Shown here piece after piece: positions 47,674 to 56,477 of a stretch of DNA of 64,000 nucleotides. Location of the stretch: NCBI GenBank assembly GCA_963742865.1, contig CAVUNW010000043.1, positions 76,454-140,453 on the forward strand, given 5' to 3'. Under the pieces are notes generated by a model, which saw nothing but the letters and a program-made list of their open reading frames with translations, did no database searches and was not told the origin of the DNA. The position numbers were made by a program, and so were the translations under genes. How positions within the stretch are numbered: position 1 is the first letter of the stretch; each line of letters begins with the position of its first letter. Source of the stretch: Bog-532 sp963742865 (GTDB lineage: Bacteria > Actinomycetota > Actinomycetes > Streptosporangiales > Streptosporangiaceae).

Positions 47674-48624
47674 ATGGCTGCTGAAGACCGCGACACGGCG
47701 TCCGCGGGATGGACGGCGCTCGGCTGCTGGGTGCACCTCGTGGTGACCGAGCCCGGGGCGCTCGCGGCGGCCCGCTCGATGCTCGAGGCCGACCTCGCGG
47801 ATCTGGACGTCGCGTGCAGCCGGTTCCGGGCCGATTCCGAGCTGGTCGCGCTCGACCATGCCGGCGGCCGGGCGGTCCGGCTCAGCCCGCTGCTCGCCAG
47901 CGCCGTGGCCGTGGCCCTGCGCGCGGCCGAACTGACCGACGGCGACGTCGACCCGACGGTCGGGGAAGCTATCGCGGCCGCCGGGTACGACCGCGACTTC
48001 AGCCTCGTCCCGCCGGATGGGCCGCCCCTGAACCTCGTCGTCAGGGCCGTCCCCGGATGGCGGCAGGTGCACCTGGACCTCACCTCGCGGACCCTGGCCA
48101 TGCCGCCCGGGACACGCCTGGACCTCGGGGCGACCGCCAAGGCGTGGGCCGCCGATCGCGCCGCCGCCCGCATCGCCGCGGAGCTTGGCTGCGGTGTGCT
48201 CGTCGGGCTGGGCGGTGACATCGCCGTCGCCGGGCCGGCCCCGGAGGCCGGGTGGCGGATCCGCGTGCAGGACGTCACGGGGCGCCCGGAAGAGGTTCCC
48301 GACGGGCCGTCCACGGTCGTGGCGATCACCAGCGGAGGGCTGGCAACCTCCAGCACCACCGCCCGGCGCTGGCGCCGCGGCGGCAGCGTCCTGCACCACA
48401 TCCTGGACCCGCGTACCGGCCTGCCGCCGGCCCCGGTCTGGCGGACGATTTCGGTAACCGCCGCGACGTGCGCGGACGCGAACGCGGCCAGCACCGCGGC
48501 CATTATCCGCGGCGGCGAGGCGGCGGGCTGGCTGGCGGCGACCGGGCTGCCGGCCCGGCTGGTGGACGTCAGCGGCGAGGTCGAAACGATCGCCGGCTGG
48601 CCTGCCGAAGCCATGGCCCGCTGA
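47674..48624 (+). CDS. apbE: FAD:protein FMN transferase (ApbE family)
   Basis: 316 residues; covalently attaches FMN to a Ser/Thr of target flavoproteins. Conserved parts: WTALGCWVHLVVTEPG, LDVACSRFRADSEL, LDLGATAKAWAADRAA, VGLGGDIAVAG, ITSGGLATSSTTARRW and HHILDPRTGLP. No signal peptide or lipobox is visible, so it seems cytoplasmic. The ATG at 47674 follows GGAAGG; a GTG nine codons upstream is possible. Confidence 0.88.
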   Translation: MAAEDRDTASAGWTALGCWVHLVVTEPGALAAARSMLEADLADLDVACSRFRADSELVALDHAGGRAVRLSPLLASAVAVALRAAELTDGDVDPTVGEAIAAAGYDRDFSLVPPDGPPLNLVVRAVPGWRQVHLDLTSRTLAMPPGTRLDLGATAKAWAADRAAARIAAELGCGVLVGLGGDIAVAGPAPEAGWRIRVQDVTGRPEEVPDGPSTVVAITSGGLATSSTTARRWRRGGSVLHHILDPRTGLPPAPVWRTISVTAATCADANAASTAAIIRGGEAAGWLAATGLPARLVDVSGEVETIAGWPAEAMAR

Positions 48625-48849
48625 GGCTGCGCTCCTGGGGCCCGGCCGGCACCGGCCGCTACTCCCCTGGGCCCGGCAGCCACGGGCTCAGAGGAAATTC
48701 ATACGGCATGCTGAAGTTCCGCTGCGGCCCGTCAGACATTCTCAGGAAAAGTGTTAGGGAATACAGAGGGGACACATATGCCGCGGGCCTGAGGGCCGGC
48801 CGCACGGCCACGGCATACTGAAAACCCAGCCGAGCAAATCTGATGATGG

Positions 48850-49605
48850 ATGGCCATGAATACTCCGCAGACCCCGGCCGCCGCCAAGGTGCAGACCGCT
48901 GTCCGGCGGCCTGACGGCAGCGCGATCCGCGTGCTCGTCGTGGACGACGAGCCGAGCCTCGCCGAACTGCTGGGCAGCGTGCTGCGTTACGAGGGCTGGG
49001 AGACCCGCACGGCCGGGACCGGAACCGAGGCGGTCAGCGTCGCGCGCGAGTTCCAGCCCGATGCGGTCATCCTCGACATCATGCTGCCGGACTTCGACGG
49101 TCTCGAGGTCCTCCGCAGGCTCCGCACGGAGATCCCGGACATCTGCGTGCTGTTCCTGACCGCCCGGGACGCGGTCGAAGATCGCATCGCCGGGATCACG
49201 GCGGGCGGCGACGACTACGTGACCAAGCCGTTCAGCCTGGAGGAGGTGCTCGCCCGGCTCCGGGGACTGCTGCGGCGCGCCGACCTCACCCGCACCCACA
49301 GCGAGGGCTCGCTGGCCGTCGCCGACCTGACGATGGACGAGGACGCGCGTGAAGTCCGCCGGGACGGTGAGCTGATCGAGCTGACCGCCACCGAATTCGA
49401 GCTGCTCCGGTTCCTGATGCGGAACCCGCGCCGGGTGCTGTCCAAGGCCCAGATCCTCGACCGGGTCTGGAACTACGACTTCGGCGGCCAGGCGCACGTC
49501 GTCGAGCTGTACATCAGTTATCTCCGCAAGAAGATCGACGCCGGGCGGCCACCGCTGATCCACACCGTCCGCGGCGTCGGCTACGTGCTGAAGCCAGGTA
49601 ACTGA
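48850..49605 (+). CDS. OmpR-family response regulator
   Basis: Protein of 251 residues. Receiver domain: VLVVDDEPSLAELLGSVLRY, phospho-acceptor Asp76 in VILDIMLPD and the conserved Lys in DDYVTKPFSLEE. The C-terminal winged helix is ELTATEFELLRFLMRNPRRV, VWNYDFGGQAHVVELYISY and HTVRGVGYVLKPG. Closest in look to the actinobacterial TcrA/MprA type. The stop and the kinase start share one base (TGATG), so the pair is a coupled two-component system. Confidence 0.93.
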   Translation: MAMNTPQTPAAAKVQTAVRRPDGSAIRVLVVDDEPSLAELLGSVLRYEGWETRTAGTGTEAVSVAREFQPDAVILDIMLPDFDGLEVLRRLRTEIPDICVLFLTARDAVEDRIAGITAGGDDYVTKPFSLEEVLARLRGLLRRADLTRTHSEGSLAVADLTMDEDAREVRRDGELIELTATEFELLRFLMRNPRRVLSKAQILDRVWNYDFGGQAHVVELYISYLRKKIDAGRPPLIHTVRGVGYVLKPGN

Positions 49606-51308
49606 TGGACAGGAGCGCGATCGCCCGGCCGTGGCGCTCCCTGCTCCGCGGCAGCCTGACCGCACGGCTCATCGCCAGCCTGGTGGCGCTGGTCATCGTG
49701 ACCTGCGCCGTGGTTGGCGCGGCGACCTACACCGTGCTGCGCAACTCGCTGATGACCAACTTCAGCCAGTCGCTGCAGGACGCGACGCAACGGCAGTACA
49801 TGGCGTGCATGGGCGACGGCGACTCCCACGGAGCGCAGACCCACACATCGGCTTACATCGGCGGCGGGCCCTCATCGCCCTGCGGAACGCCCGTCCTGGG
49901 CCAGTCGGCAGGCACCTTCGGTGCCTGGAACAAGAACGGGGTCATCACCGCGGCGTCGATCGTCAACGGGAGCTGTGCTCTCACCGGGCAGGATGAGTCC
50001 ACGCTCAAGTCCCTTCCCGTGGCCCAGCAGCCCGACCATCCGGCGGGCGGCGGTACGCCGCCGCCTCCCCCCGTGCCGACGTACACGCGGGACCTCCCTT
50101 CGCTCGGCGGCGATTACGAGCTGACCGCCGTCCAGCAGTACAGCGGCGGCCCGGTCCTGTTCACCGGCCTGCCGCTCAAGAGCGTGGAAGACACCCTGCG
50201 CAACGTGGAGATCGCCGAAGCCGCCGTGTTCGCCATCGTCGTCCTGCTCGTGGCGGGCAGCGGCGTCGGGCTCGTGCGGCTGTCGCTGCGGCCGCTCCGC
50301 CGGGTGGCGGCCACGGCGACCACGGTCGCCGAACTGCCGCTGGACACCGACGTCAGCCTGCCCGCGCGCGTTCCCGACGACGACCCGCGAACCGAGGTCG
50401 GCCAGGTCGGTGCCGCGTTCAACCGGATGCTCCAGCACGTGGAGTCCGCGCTGGCCCGCCGGGCCGCGAGCGAGACCCGGCTGCGCCGGTTCGCCGCCGA
50501 CGCCAGCCACGAACTGCGGACTCCCCTCTCCTCCATCCGCGGGTACGCCGAGCTGGCCCTCCGGCACCGGGGCCCGGTACCCGAAGACGTGACGCACGCG
50601 CTTCAGCGGGTGGAATCCGAGTCGGCGCGGATGAGCGTCCTGGTGGACGAGCTTCTGCTGCTGGCGCGCCTGGATGCGGGCCGGCCGCTGGAGCAGGAAC
50701 CGGTCGACCTGACCCGGCTCACGATCGAGGCCACCAGCGATGCGCAGGTAGCGAGCCGGTCCCACCGGTGGCAGCTGGAGCTTCCCGACGAGCCGCTGAT
50801 GGTCCGCGGCGACGAGCACCGGCTCCGCCAGGTCCTCAGTAACCTGCTGAGCAATGCGGCCAAGCACACCGCCCCCGACTCCACCGTGACCGTGTCGGTC
50901 GCGGCTGCCGGGGAAGGCGGCACGTCCGCGGTGCGGCTGAGCGTCAGCGACAACGGGCAGGGCATCCCGCCCGACCTGGTGCCCGAGCTTTTCGAGCGCT
51001 TCGCGCGCGGCGACTCCTCCCGGTCCCGGTCGGCCGGCAGCACCGGGCTTGGGCTGGCCATCGTCAAGGCCGTCGTCACCGCGCATCACGGCACCGTCAG
51101 CGTCGAGAGCCACCCCGGCCAGACGACGTTCACGATCGTCCTGCCCCGCCTGCTCGAGCCCGCCGACGCCCAGGACGCACGGGACGCACGGGACGGCCAG
51201 GACGCACGGGACGGCCAGGACGCACGGGACGCACGGGACCGCCAGGACGCACGGGACGCACGGGACGGCCAGCCCGATGCGCCCGGCGTGCACGCCCCCT
51301 CCCCGTAA
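49605..51308 (+). CDS. Sensor histidine kinase with repetitive DARDGQ tail
   Basis: Protein of 567 residues. Transmembrane helix 1 (LIASLVALVIVTCAVVGAAT), an extracytoplasmic sensor domain containing a Pro-rich loop (about 145-160) and helix 2 (VFAIVVLLVAGSGVGLVRLS) precede a HAMP region. The phosphorylated His lies in ASHELRTPLSS, and the ATPase motifs are LSNLLSNAAKH, VSDNGQGIP and GSTGLGLAIVK. After the catalytic domain come about 45 residues of Asp/Ala/Arg/Gly/Gln repeats ending in PDAPGVHAPSP. Their DNA is a 9-bp-step repeat of GACGCACGG and GACGGCCAG. The tail is not part of the family and may be dispensable. Partner of the preceding regulator. Confidence 0.92.
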   Translation: MDRSAIARPWRSLLRGSLTARLIASLVALVIVTCAVVGAATYTVLRNSLMTNFSQSLQDATQRQYMACMGDGDSHGAQTHTSAYIGGGPSSPCGTPVLGQSAGTFGAWNKNGVITAASIVNGSCALTGQDESTLKSLPVAQQPDHPAGGGTPPPPPVPTYTRDLPSLGGDYELTAVQQYSGGPVLFTGLPLKSVEDTLRNVEIAEAAVFAIVVLLVAGSGVGLVRLSLRPLRRVAATATTVAELPLDTDVSLPARVPDDDPRTEVGQVGAAFNRMLQHVESALARRAASETRLRRFAADASHELRTPLSSIRGYAELALRHRGPVPEDVTHALQRVESESARMSVLVDELLLLARLDAGRPLEQEPVDLTRLTIEATSDAQVASRSHRWQLELPDEPLMVRGDEHRLRQVLSNLLSNAAKHTAPDSTVTVSVAAAGEGGTSAVRLSVSDNGQGIPPDLVPELFERFARGDSSRSRSAGSTGLGLAIVKAVVTAHHGTVSVESHPGQTTFTIVLPRLLEPADAQDARDARDGQDARDGQDARDARDRQDARDARDGQPDAPGVHAPSP

Positions 51309-51367
51309 AACCCCTGCACGCCCCCTCCCGTAACACCCTGCATGTGCCCTCCCCTAGAACCCGGCGG

Positions 51368-52463
51368 TCAGGCTCGCTGCCTTTCGGCGTGGGTATAGAC
51401 CTCGAGGTCGGTGGCCTTGACGGTCAGCCACACCTCACTGCCCGGGTCAAGCGACAGATCTGCGACCGCCGCGGGGGTGACGTCCACCAGGGCGCCCGGC
51501 TTCCCGTCCAGGTCGAGCCGGACGCGGTCGGCTAGCAGCGTGCAGGCCGGCGACCCGCGCGGGCCAGGAATTGCGGGCACTGCTGGCCGTGGGCCGCGAT
51601 GAGCTGACGATCACGGCGGACGGGCGGACCGCGACGAGTACGTCGCCGTGCTCGCCGTGGTCAGGAACGATGAAGGACCCGCCGCCGCTGAGCGCGACCT
51701 CCGAGCCGTCGGCATGACCGCTGTACAGGTTCAGGCCGACAAGCTTGGCGATGTAATCGGTGGCGGGCCGCCGGGCAATGTGCGCGGGTGTGCCGTCCTG
51801 GACGATGCGCCCGCCTTCCAGCACGATGAGCTGATCAGCGAGCACGAGCGCTTCCAGCGGGTCATGGGTGACCAGCAGGCATGGGCCCGCGAAGTCGGCC
51901 AGGTGCCGCTTCAGCTCGGCCTGCACGTCAAGACGGGTCCCGGCGTCCAGAGCCGAGAGGGGCTCATCGAGTAGCAGCAGGGCGGGCTGCCCGGCCAGCG
52001 CGCGGGCCAGTGCCACCCGCTGCGCCTGCCCGCCGGACAGCTGGTCAGGCTTGCGATCGGCCAGGTCAGTGAGCTGGAGCCGGTCAAGCCAATGACGGGC
52101 AGCTGACCTGGCCGCCTGCCTGCCCAGACCGCGGGCCCGCGGCGAGAACGCCACGTTCTCGGCCACAGTCAGGTGCGGGAAGAGCCGGTAGTTCTGGAAC
52201 ACGAAACCGACCGGCCGCTGCGACGCCTCGGCAAAAGCTCCCGAGTCCGCGTCGTCCATGACCCGCCCGCCGAGGGTGATACGCCCGGACGCGACCGGAG
52301 TCAGCCCGGCTACCGCACTGAGCAGGGTGGACTTCCCGGCCCCGTTCGGCCCTAGCACACCGAGGACCTGCCCGGGCGCTGCGGTGAGGCTGACCGCGAG
52401 CACGAAGCCGCCCCGCCTGACCTCGGCATTGACGACGAGGCCGTCACTGTCCCCGGACGTCAC
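51368..52463 (-). CDS. modC: Molybdate ABC transporter ATP-binding protein ModC, one frameshift near 51540
   Basis: Walker A is GPNGAGKST, the signature LSGGQAQRVALARAL, Walker B LLLLDEPLSALD and the H-loop VTHDPLEAL. A C-terminal Mop/TOBE domain follows. Its first part is read in frame (NSWPARVAGL). After a one-base slip near 51540 it continues as TLLADRVRLDLDGKPGALVD and EVWLTVKATDLEVY to the stop at 51368. ATG start at 52463 overlaps the modB stop by 4 nt. It energises molybdate import through ModB. Confidence 0.85.
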
Positions 52464-53317
52464 GGGACCGGGCCCCGCCGCAGCCAGCGGTCCCGCAGGG
52501 AAACCAGGACCGTGACGGAAACCAGGAGCAGCACCAGGCTGAGGGCGATCGCGGCGTCAGGGTCATTCTCCAGCGCGTAGTAGACGGCGATCGGCATCGT
52601 CTCGGTCTGGCCGGGGAAGCTGCCGGCGAAGGTAATGGTCGCCCCGAATTCGCCCAGGGCCCGGGCCCAGCACAGGACCGCGCCCGCCCCCAGGGAGGGC
52701 GCGACGAGCGGCACGGTGACCCGGCGGAACACGGTCATCCGTTTCGCGCCCAGCGTGGCCGCCGCCTCCTCAAAGCCCTGGTCCGCGGACCGGAGCGCCC
52801 CCTCCACGGTGATGATCAGGAACGGCATGGCCACGAAGGTCTCGGCCATCACCACGGCCACCGGGGTGAACGGGATCGTCAGCCCGAACCACGAGTCCAG
52901 ATAGCGGCCCAGGACCCCGGTCCGGCCGAACGCCAGCAGCAGCGCGACCCCGCCCACTACCGGCGGGAGCACCAGCGGCAGGGTGACCAGGGCCCGGAGG
53001 AGCCGCTGCCCCGGGAAGCTGCTGCGGGCCAGCACCCACGCCAGCGGTACCCCGATCATCAGCGAAATGGCGGTGCTCGCCGATGCGGTCCACACGGACA
53101 GAATCAGGGCCTGGGTCGCATCGGCGCCGCTGAGCGCCGCTCCGAGATGGCCCCAGGGGGCGCGGATCAGCAGCCCGGCCAGGGGCAGGATCAGGAAGGC
53201 GACGGCGATCAGTGCCGGCACCAGCAACGGTGCCGGCACTGATCGCGACGCGCCCCCGCGCGAGGCCCGCCTGGCTCGTTCCCGGGCTGTCAGGTGTGAC
53301 GGGGTGGTGAAGGTCAC
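52460..53317 (-). CDS. modB: Molybdate ABC transporter permease ModB
   Basis: Protein of 285 residues with about six transmembrane helices (VPALIAVAFLILPLAGLLI, LVTLPLVLPPVVGGVALLLA, AIALSLVLLLVSVTVLV). The coupling-helix EAA loop is GFEEAAATLGAKRMTVFRRV. The sequence ALGEFGATITFAGSFPGQTE is the ModB/CysT hallmark. GTG start at 53317; its end overlaps modC. A 14-bp tandem repeat fills the gap to modA upstream. Confidence 0.92.
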   Translation of the reverse strand: MTFTTPSHLTARERARRASRGGASRSVPAPLLVPALIAVAFLILPLAGLLIRAPWGHLGAALSGADATQALILSVWTASASTAISLMIGVPLAWVLARSSFPGQRLLRALVTLPLVLPPVVGGVALLLAFGRTGVLGRYLDSWFGLTIPFTPVAVVMAETFVAMPFLIITVEGALRSADQGFEEAAATLGAKRMTVFRRVTVPLVAPSLGAGAVLCWARALGEFGATITFAGSFPGQTETMPIAVYYALENDPDAAIALSLVLLLVSVTVLVSLRDRWLRRGPVP

Positions 53318-53340
53318 CGCGGCAGCTCCGGCTAATCGGT

Positions 53341-53389
53341 CAGGGCTAGCTGATCAGGGCTAGCTGATCAGGGCTAGCTGATCAGGGCT
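53341..53389. repeat. 14-bp tandem repeat between modA and modB
   Basis: CAGGGCTAGCTGAT occurs three times exactly (53341, 53355, 53369) plus a half copy at 53383. The array starts within the modA stop region and fills most of the intergenic gap. Each unit contains GCTAGC, and unit junctions make TGATCA, both palindromes. Confidence 0.9.
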
Positions 53390-54182
53390 TTTCAAATCCT
53401 GCGGCCGCGAGCACCTGCTGGCCCGAAGCCGACAGTACGTAGTTGACAAAGCTCTGGGCTTCGGACAGGTGCTTGCTGCTGGTGATGGTAGCGATGGGGT
53501 ACAGCGTGGAGGCGTTCTCGCCGGCCGGGACCGTCACGCCCTTGACCTTGGCGCCGGCCGCCTTCACGTCGGTCACGTACACCACGCCCGCATCGACGCT
53601 GCCCAGCTCGACCTGGGTCAGGACCGACTTCACGTCCGGCTGAAGCGTGACCGGCTTGACCGTGATCCCGGCGTTCTTGAACACTTCGGCCGCCACGACC
53701 CCGCACGGGACCTGCGGCTGGCACAACGCCACCTTGACCGACGACTTCGCCAGGTCGGTGTCGGAGGTGACGTTCCCGGGGTTCTTGGGCGGTACGGCGA
53801 CTTCCGCGGTGTTCTTCGCGAAATCCTGCGGGCTGGACGCGTCGCCGGCCTTGACCACCGTGTTCATGTTCGCCGGCGCGGCCGAGGCGAATACGTCCGC
53901 CGGTGCGCCGCTGGTGATTTCGGTGGCCAGGGCTGAGCTCGCCCCGAAGCTGAACTTCACCGTGTCGCCGGAGTGAGCGGCCTCGAATTGCTTCCCCAGC
54001 TGGGTAAAGGTCCCCTTCAGCGAGGACGCGGCGAGAACCGTTATCGCCCCGGTCTGAGCCGCTGCGGACGCGGATGCCGACGGGGAGCTGCTCGCAGCTG
54101 AGGTTCCTGAACTACTGCTGCTGGAACAGCCGGCGACGGCGATGACCGCCAGCCCAGCTGCGCTAATGGCCATACGGCGCAT
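53382..54182 (-). CDS. modA: Molybdate-binding lipoprotein ModA
   Basis: Protein of 266 residues, anchored outside the membrane: signal MAISAAGLAVIAVAGC with lipobox VAGC, then a Ser/Ala-rich linker. The mature domain opens ITVLAASSLKGTFTQLGKQF, with FSFGASSALATEI and GAPADVFASA lining the oxyanion site, and continues VPCGVVAAEVFKNAGITVKP and VELGSVDAGVVYVTDVKAAG. These features fit ModA closely. The ATG at 54182 follows GGGAGATAGCA. It lies 36 bp after the Mop regulator gene. Confidence 0.93.
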   Translation of the reverse strand: MRRMAISAAGLAVIAVAGCSSSSSSGTSAASSSPSASASAAAQTGAITVLAASSLKGTFTQLGKQFEAAHSGDTVKFSFGASSALATEITSGAPADVFASAAPANMNTVVKAGDASSPQDFAKNTAEVAVPPKNPGNVTSDTDLAKSSVKVALCQPQVPCGVVAAEVFKNAGITVKPVTLQPDVKSVLTQVELGSVDAGVVYVTDVKAAGAKVKGVTVPAGENASTLYPIATITSSKHLSEAQSFVNYVLSASGQQVLAAAGFEKP

Positions 54183-54218
54183 TGCTATCTCCCAGGTTGA
54201 AATCATGATGAGCCGAAA

Positions 54219-54629
54219 TCAGTTGATCTTGGGGATCTCGACGGAGACGTTGGTCGCCTTAACGGTGGCCACCGCGAGCATCCCTGGCTCCAGGCCGAGC
54301 TCGTCGGCCGCCTCCCGGCTGAGCAGGGACACGAACCTGTGCGGCCCCGCCTGGATCTCCACCTGAGCCATCACGGTGTCCCGGATGACGCGGCAGATCA
54401 GGCCGCTGAACCTGTTCCGCGCCGAATGGGCCACCACGAGCTTGTCCTCCCCGTGATCAGCGGAGGCAGCCAGCTCCTGCGCCAGTCTGGCCAGCGCCGC
54501 TCCGTCGACGGCGAGGCGCCCGGAGGCATCGGTGGTCGTCTCGATCCGTCCCCCGTCCGCCCAGCGGCGCAAGGTGTCGGCGCTGACCCCCAGTAGGTTC
54601 GCAGCTTCCTTGATGCGGAAACTCGGCAT
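54219..54629 (-). CDS. Molybdate-responsive HTH-TOBE (Mop) regulator/binding protein
   Basis: Protein of 136 residues in two parts. Residues about 1-50 form a MerR/excisionase-like HTH (FRIKEAANLLGVSADTLRRW ADGG). Residues about 68-136 form a Mop/TOBE molybdate-binding domain (NRFSGLICRVIRDTVMAQVE, GPHRFVSLLS, AVATVKATNVSVEIPK). It is the first gene of the modABC operon and is likely its molybdate sensor; ModE-like repression is inference. Confidence 0.85.
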   Translation of the reverse strand: MPSFRIKEAANLLGVSADTLRRWADGGRIETTTDASGRLAVDGAALARLAQELAASADHGEDKLVVAHSARNRFSGLICRVIRDTVMAQVEIQAGPHRFVSLLSREAADELGLEPGMLAVATVKATNVSVEIPKIN

Positions 54630-54789
54630 CCTGCGACTCTAACGCAGACGCGGCTGCACACTCTAACAACAGCCGCATTCGCGTCTTTCTCGCCGTCTCG
54701 GGGGAGCATCTGCGGTTCTGTACCAGGGGAACATCTGATGCTGTACCAGGGGGCCAGCTACGGCCTCGATGGGCGGACGGCACAGCCCG

Positions 54790-54826
54790 ATGACCCTCCC
54801 CGCCAGACGAAGGCAGGGAGGGTCAT
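54790..54826. terminator. Hairpin downstream of the MFS exporter
   Basis: Perfect 11-bp arms ATGACCCTCCC / GGGAGGGTCAT with a 15-nt loop, 13 bp beyond the MFS stop. Weak as an intrinsic terminator because no U-run follows. The rest of 54630-54839 shows no gene. Confidence 0.5.
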
Positions 54827-54839
54827 TCGGGAGGCACGA

Positions 54840-56393
54840 TCAGGCGGGGACGGATGGGCCTGACTGGGGCTGCCCGGCAGGCGCGGCCACCTGCGCTTCG
54901 GCCTGGCGGTACAGCGGGCCCCGGCGCAGCAGGGATCCGCAGACGATGGCCCCGGCTGCGAAGATTCCGGCCGTCCACCAGAACGCGGTCGTGTATCCGT
55001 GCACGGCCGCCGCCGCGAGCGCGAGCCGGCCGCGCGGTGAGCCGAGCGCGGCCGGGGACAGGTGCAGGCCAACGAGGTAGCTCGCGGTCGCGCTGGTGGC
55101 GATCGTGTTGAGCAGGGCGGTGCCGATGGATTCCGCCGAGCTGCTGGCCGACGTTCAGCGTGGCGGAGGCGACACCCGCGTCGTACGGCGCCACCCCGAA
55201 GGTCCCGGTGTTCATCGCCGCTGGCATCGACAGACCGACACCGGCCCCGAAGACGAGCATGGGCCCGAGGATGACCGATGCGTAGCTGGAGTGCACACCG
55301 AGATGGGTCAGCCAGGCCATGCCCGCGGCGGCCACGAGCAGGCCGACCCCGATCAGCGGTTTCGGCCCGATGCGCGGCATCAGGACGATGTTCGAGATCT
55401 GCGCGAACAGCATCACCATGGCGATCGCCGGCAGAAAGGCCACGCCGGTCTTCACGGGCGAGTAACCCTGGATCGTCTGCAGGTAGTAGGTCAGGAACAG
55501 GAAGATGCCGAACATCCCCGCGCCCGTGACGAATATCGCCAGGTAGGCACCGCCCCGGTTGCGGTCCAGCACCACGCGCGGCGGCAGCAGCGGATGAGCC
55601 GCGCGCATCTGCCACCAGGCGAAGACCACGAGCAGAAACACGCCTGCGGCGAGGAAACCCCAGGTCGACGGGGTGTGCCAGTTGTGCGTCGCGGCGTTCG
55701 AGAAGCCGTAGACCAGGCAGAACATCGAGGCCGAGACGGTCAGGACGCCGAAGATGTCGAGATGGACCTCGTGCGTGGCCCGGTCGTTCCGCAGGAACAG
55801 GAACGCTCCGACGGTCGCCACCCCGGCGAAAACCAGGTTCACGTACAGGCACCAGCGCCAGTCGAGGTACTCGGTCAGCAGGCCGCCGAGCAGCAGGCCC
55901 ACCAGACCGCCGCCGCCCGCGATGGCCCCGTAGACGCCGAAGGCCTTGCCCCGTTCTTTCGGGTTACTGAAGGTCGTCGTCAGCAGGGACAGCGCGGCGG
56001 GAGCCAGCAGGGCGGCGAATACTCCCTGGCACGCCCGGGCGGTGACCAGCATGGCGAAATTGACCGACGCGCCGCCAACCGCGGAGGCAAGGGCGAAGCC
56101 GATGAGGCCGACGATGAAGGTCACCTTGCGGCCGAAGAGATCCCCAGCCGGCCGCCGAACAGCAGGAGGCTGCCGAACGAGAGCGCGTAGGCGGTGATCA
56201 CCCATTGGCGGTCGGCGTTAGAGAAGTGCAGGGCTTGCTGCGCCGAAGGCAGCGCGATGTTCATGATCGTTATGTCGAGCACGATCATGAGCTGGGCCAG
56301 CCCGATCACCGCGAGGATCAGCCAGCGCCTCGGATCGGGTGAGACGGCCTGCCCTCCGGGAGCGGTGTCACCGGGAGCGCTCGCAGCGGCCAT
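54840..56393 (-). CDS. DHA2-family MFS drug exporter, two frameshifts
   Basis: About 517 residues, 14 predicted transmembrane helices. The start MAAASAPGDTAPGG leads to the signature IVLDITIMNIALPSAQQALH. A break near 56150 splits motif A (FGGRL / GDLFGRKVTF). The body runs through LAPAALSLLTTTFSNPKERG and RACQGVFAALLAP. A second break near 55135 leads to the C-terminus (ESIGTALLNTIATSATASYL) and the stop at 54840. The ATG at 56393 follows GGGAGAAACCC. It is divergent from a TetR gene, with a strong inverted repeat between, so it is probably the regulated efflux pump. Confidence 0.82.
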
Positions 56394-56419
56394 GGGTTTC
56401 TCCCATCTGGAGCTAGCTT

Positions 56420-56453
56420 CTCCACTTCTGGATCGACGATAACAGAAGTGGAG
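56420..56453. promoter_or_regulatory. TetR operator-like inverted repeat
   Basis: Perfect 11-bp arms CTCCACTTCTG (56420-56430) and CAGAAGTGGAG (56443-56453) with a 12-bp spacer, in the 84-bp gap between the divergent MFS and TetR genes. A further half-site CTCCACT lies at about 56461, just before the TetR start. Confidence 0.8.
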
Positions 56454-56477
56454 GCATGATCTCCACTCCGGGGTAAG

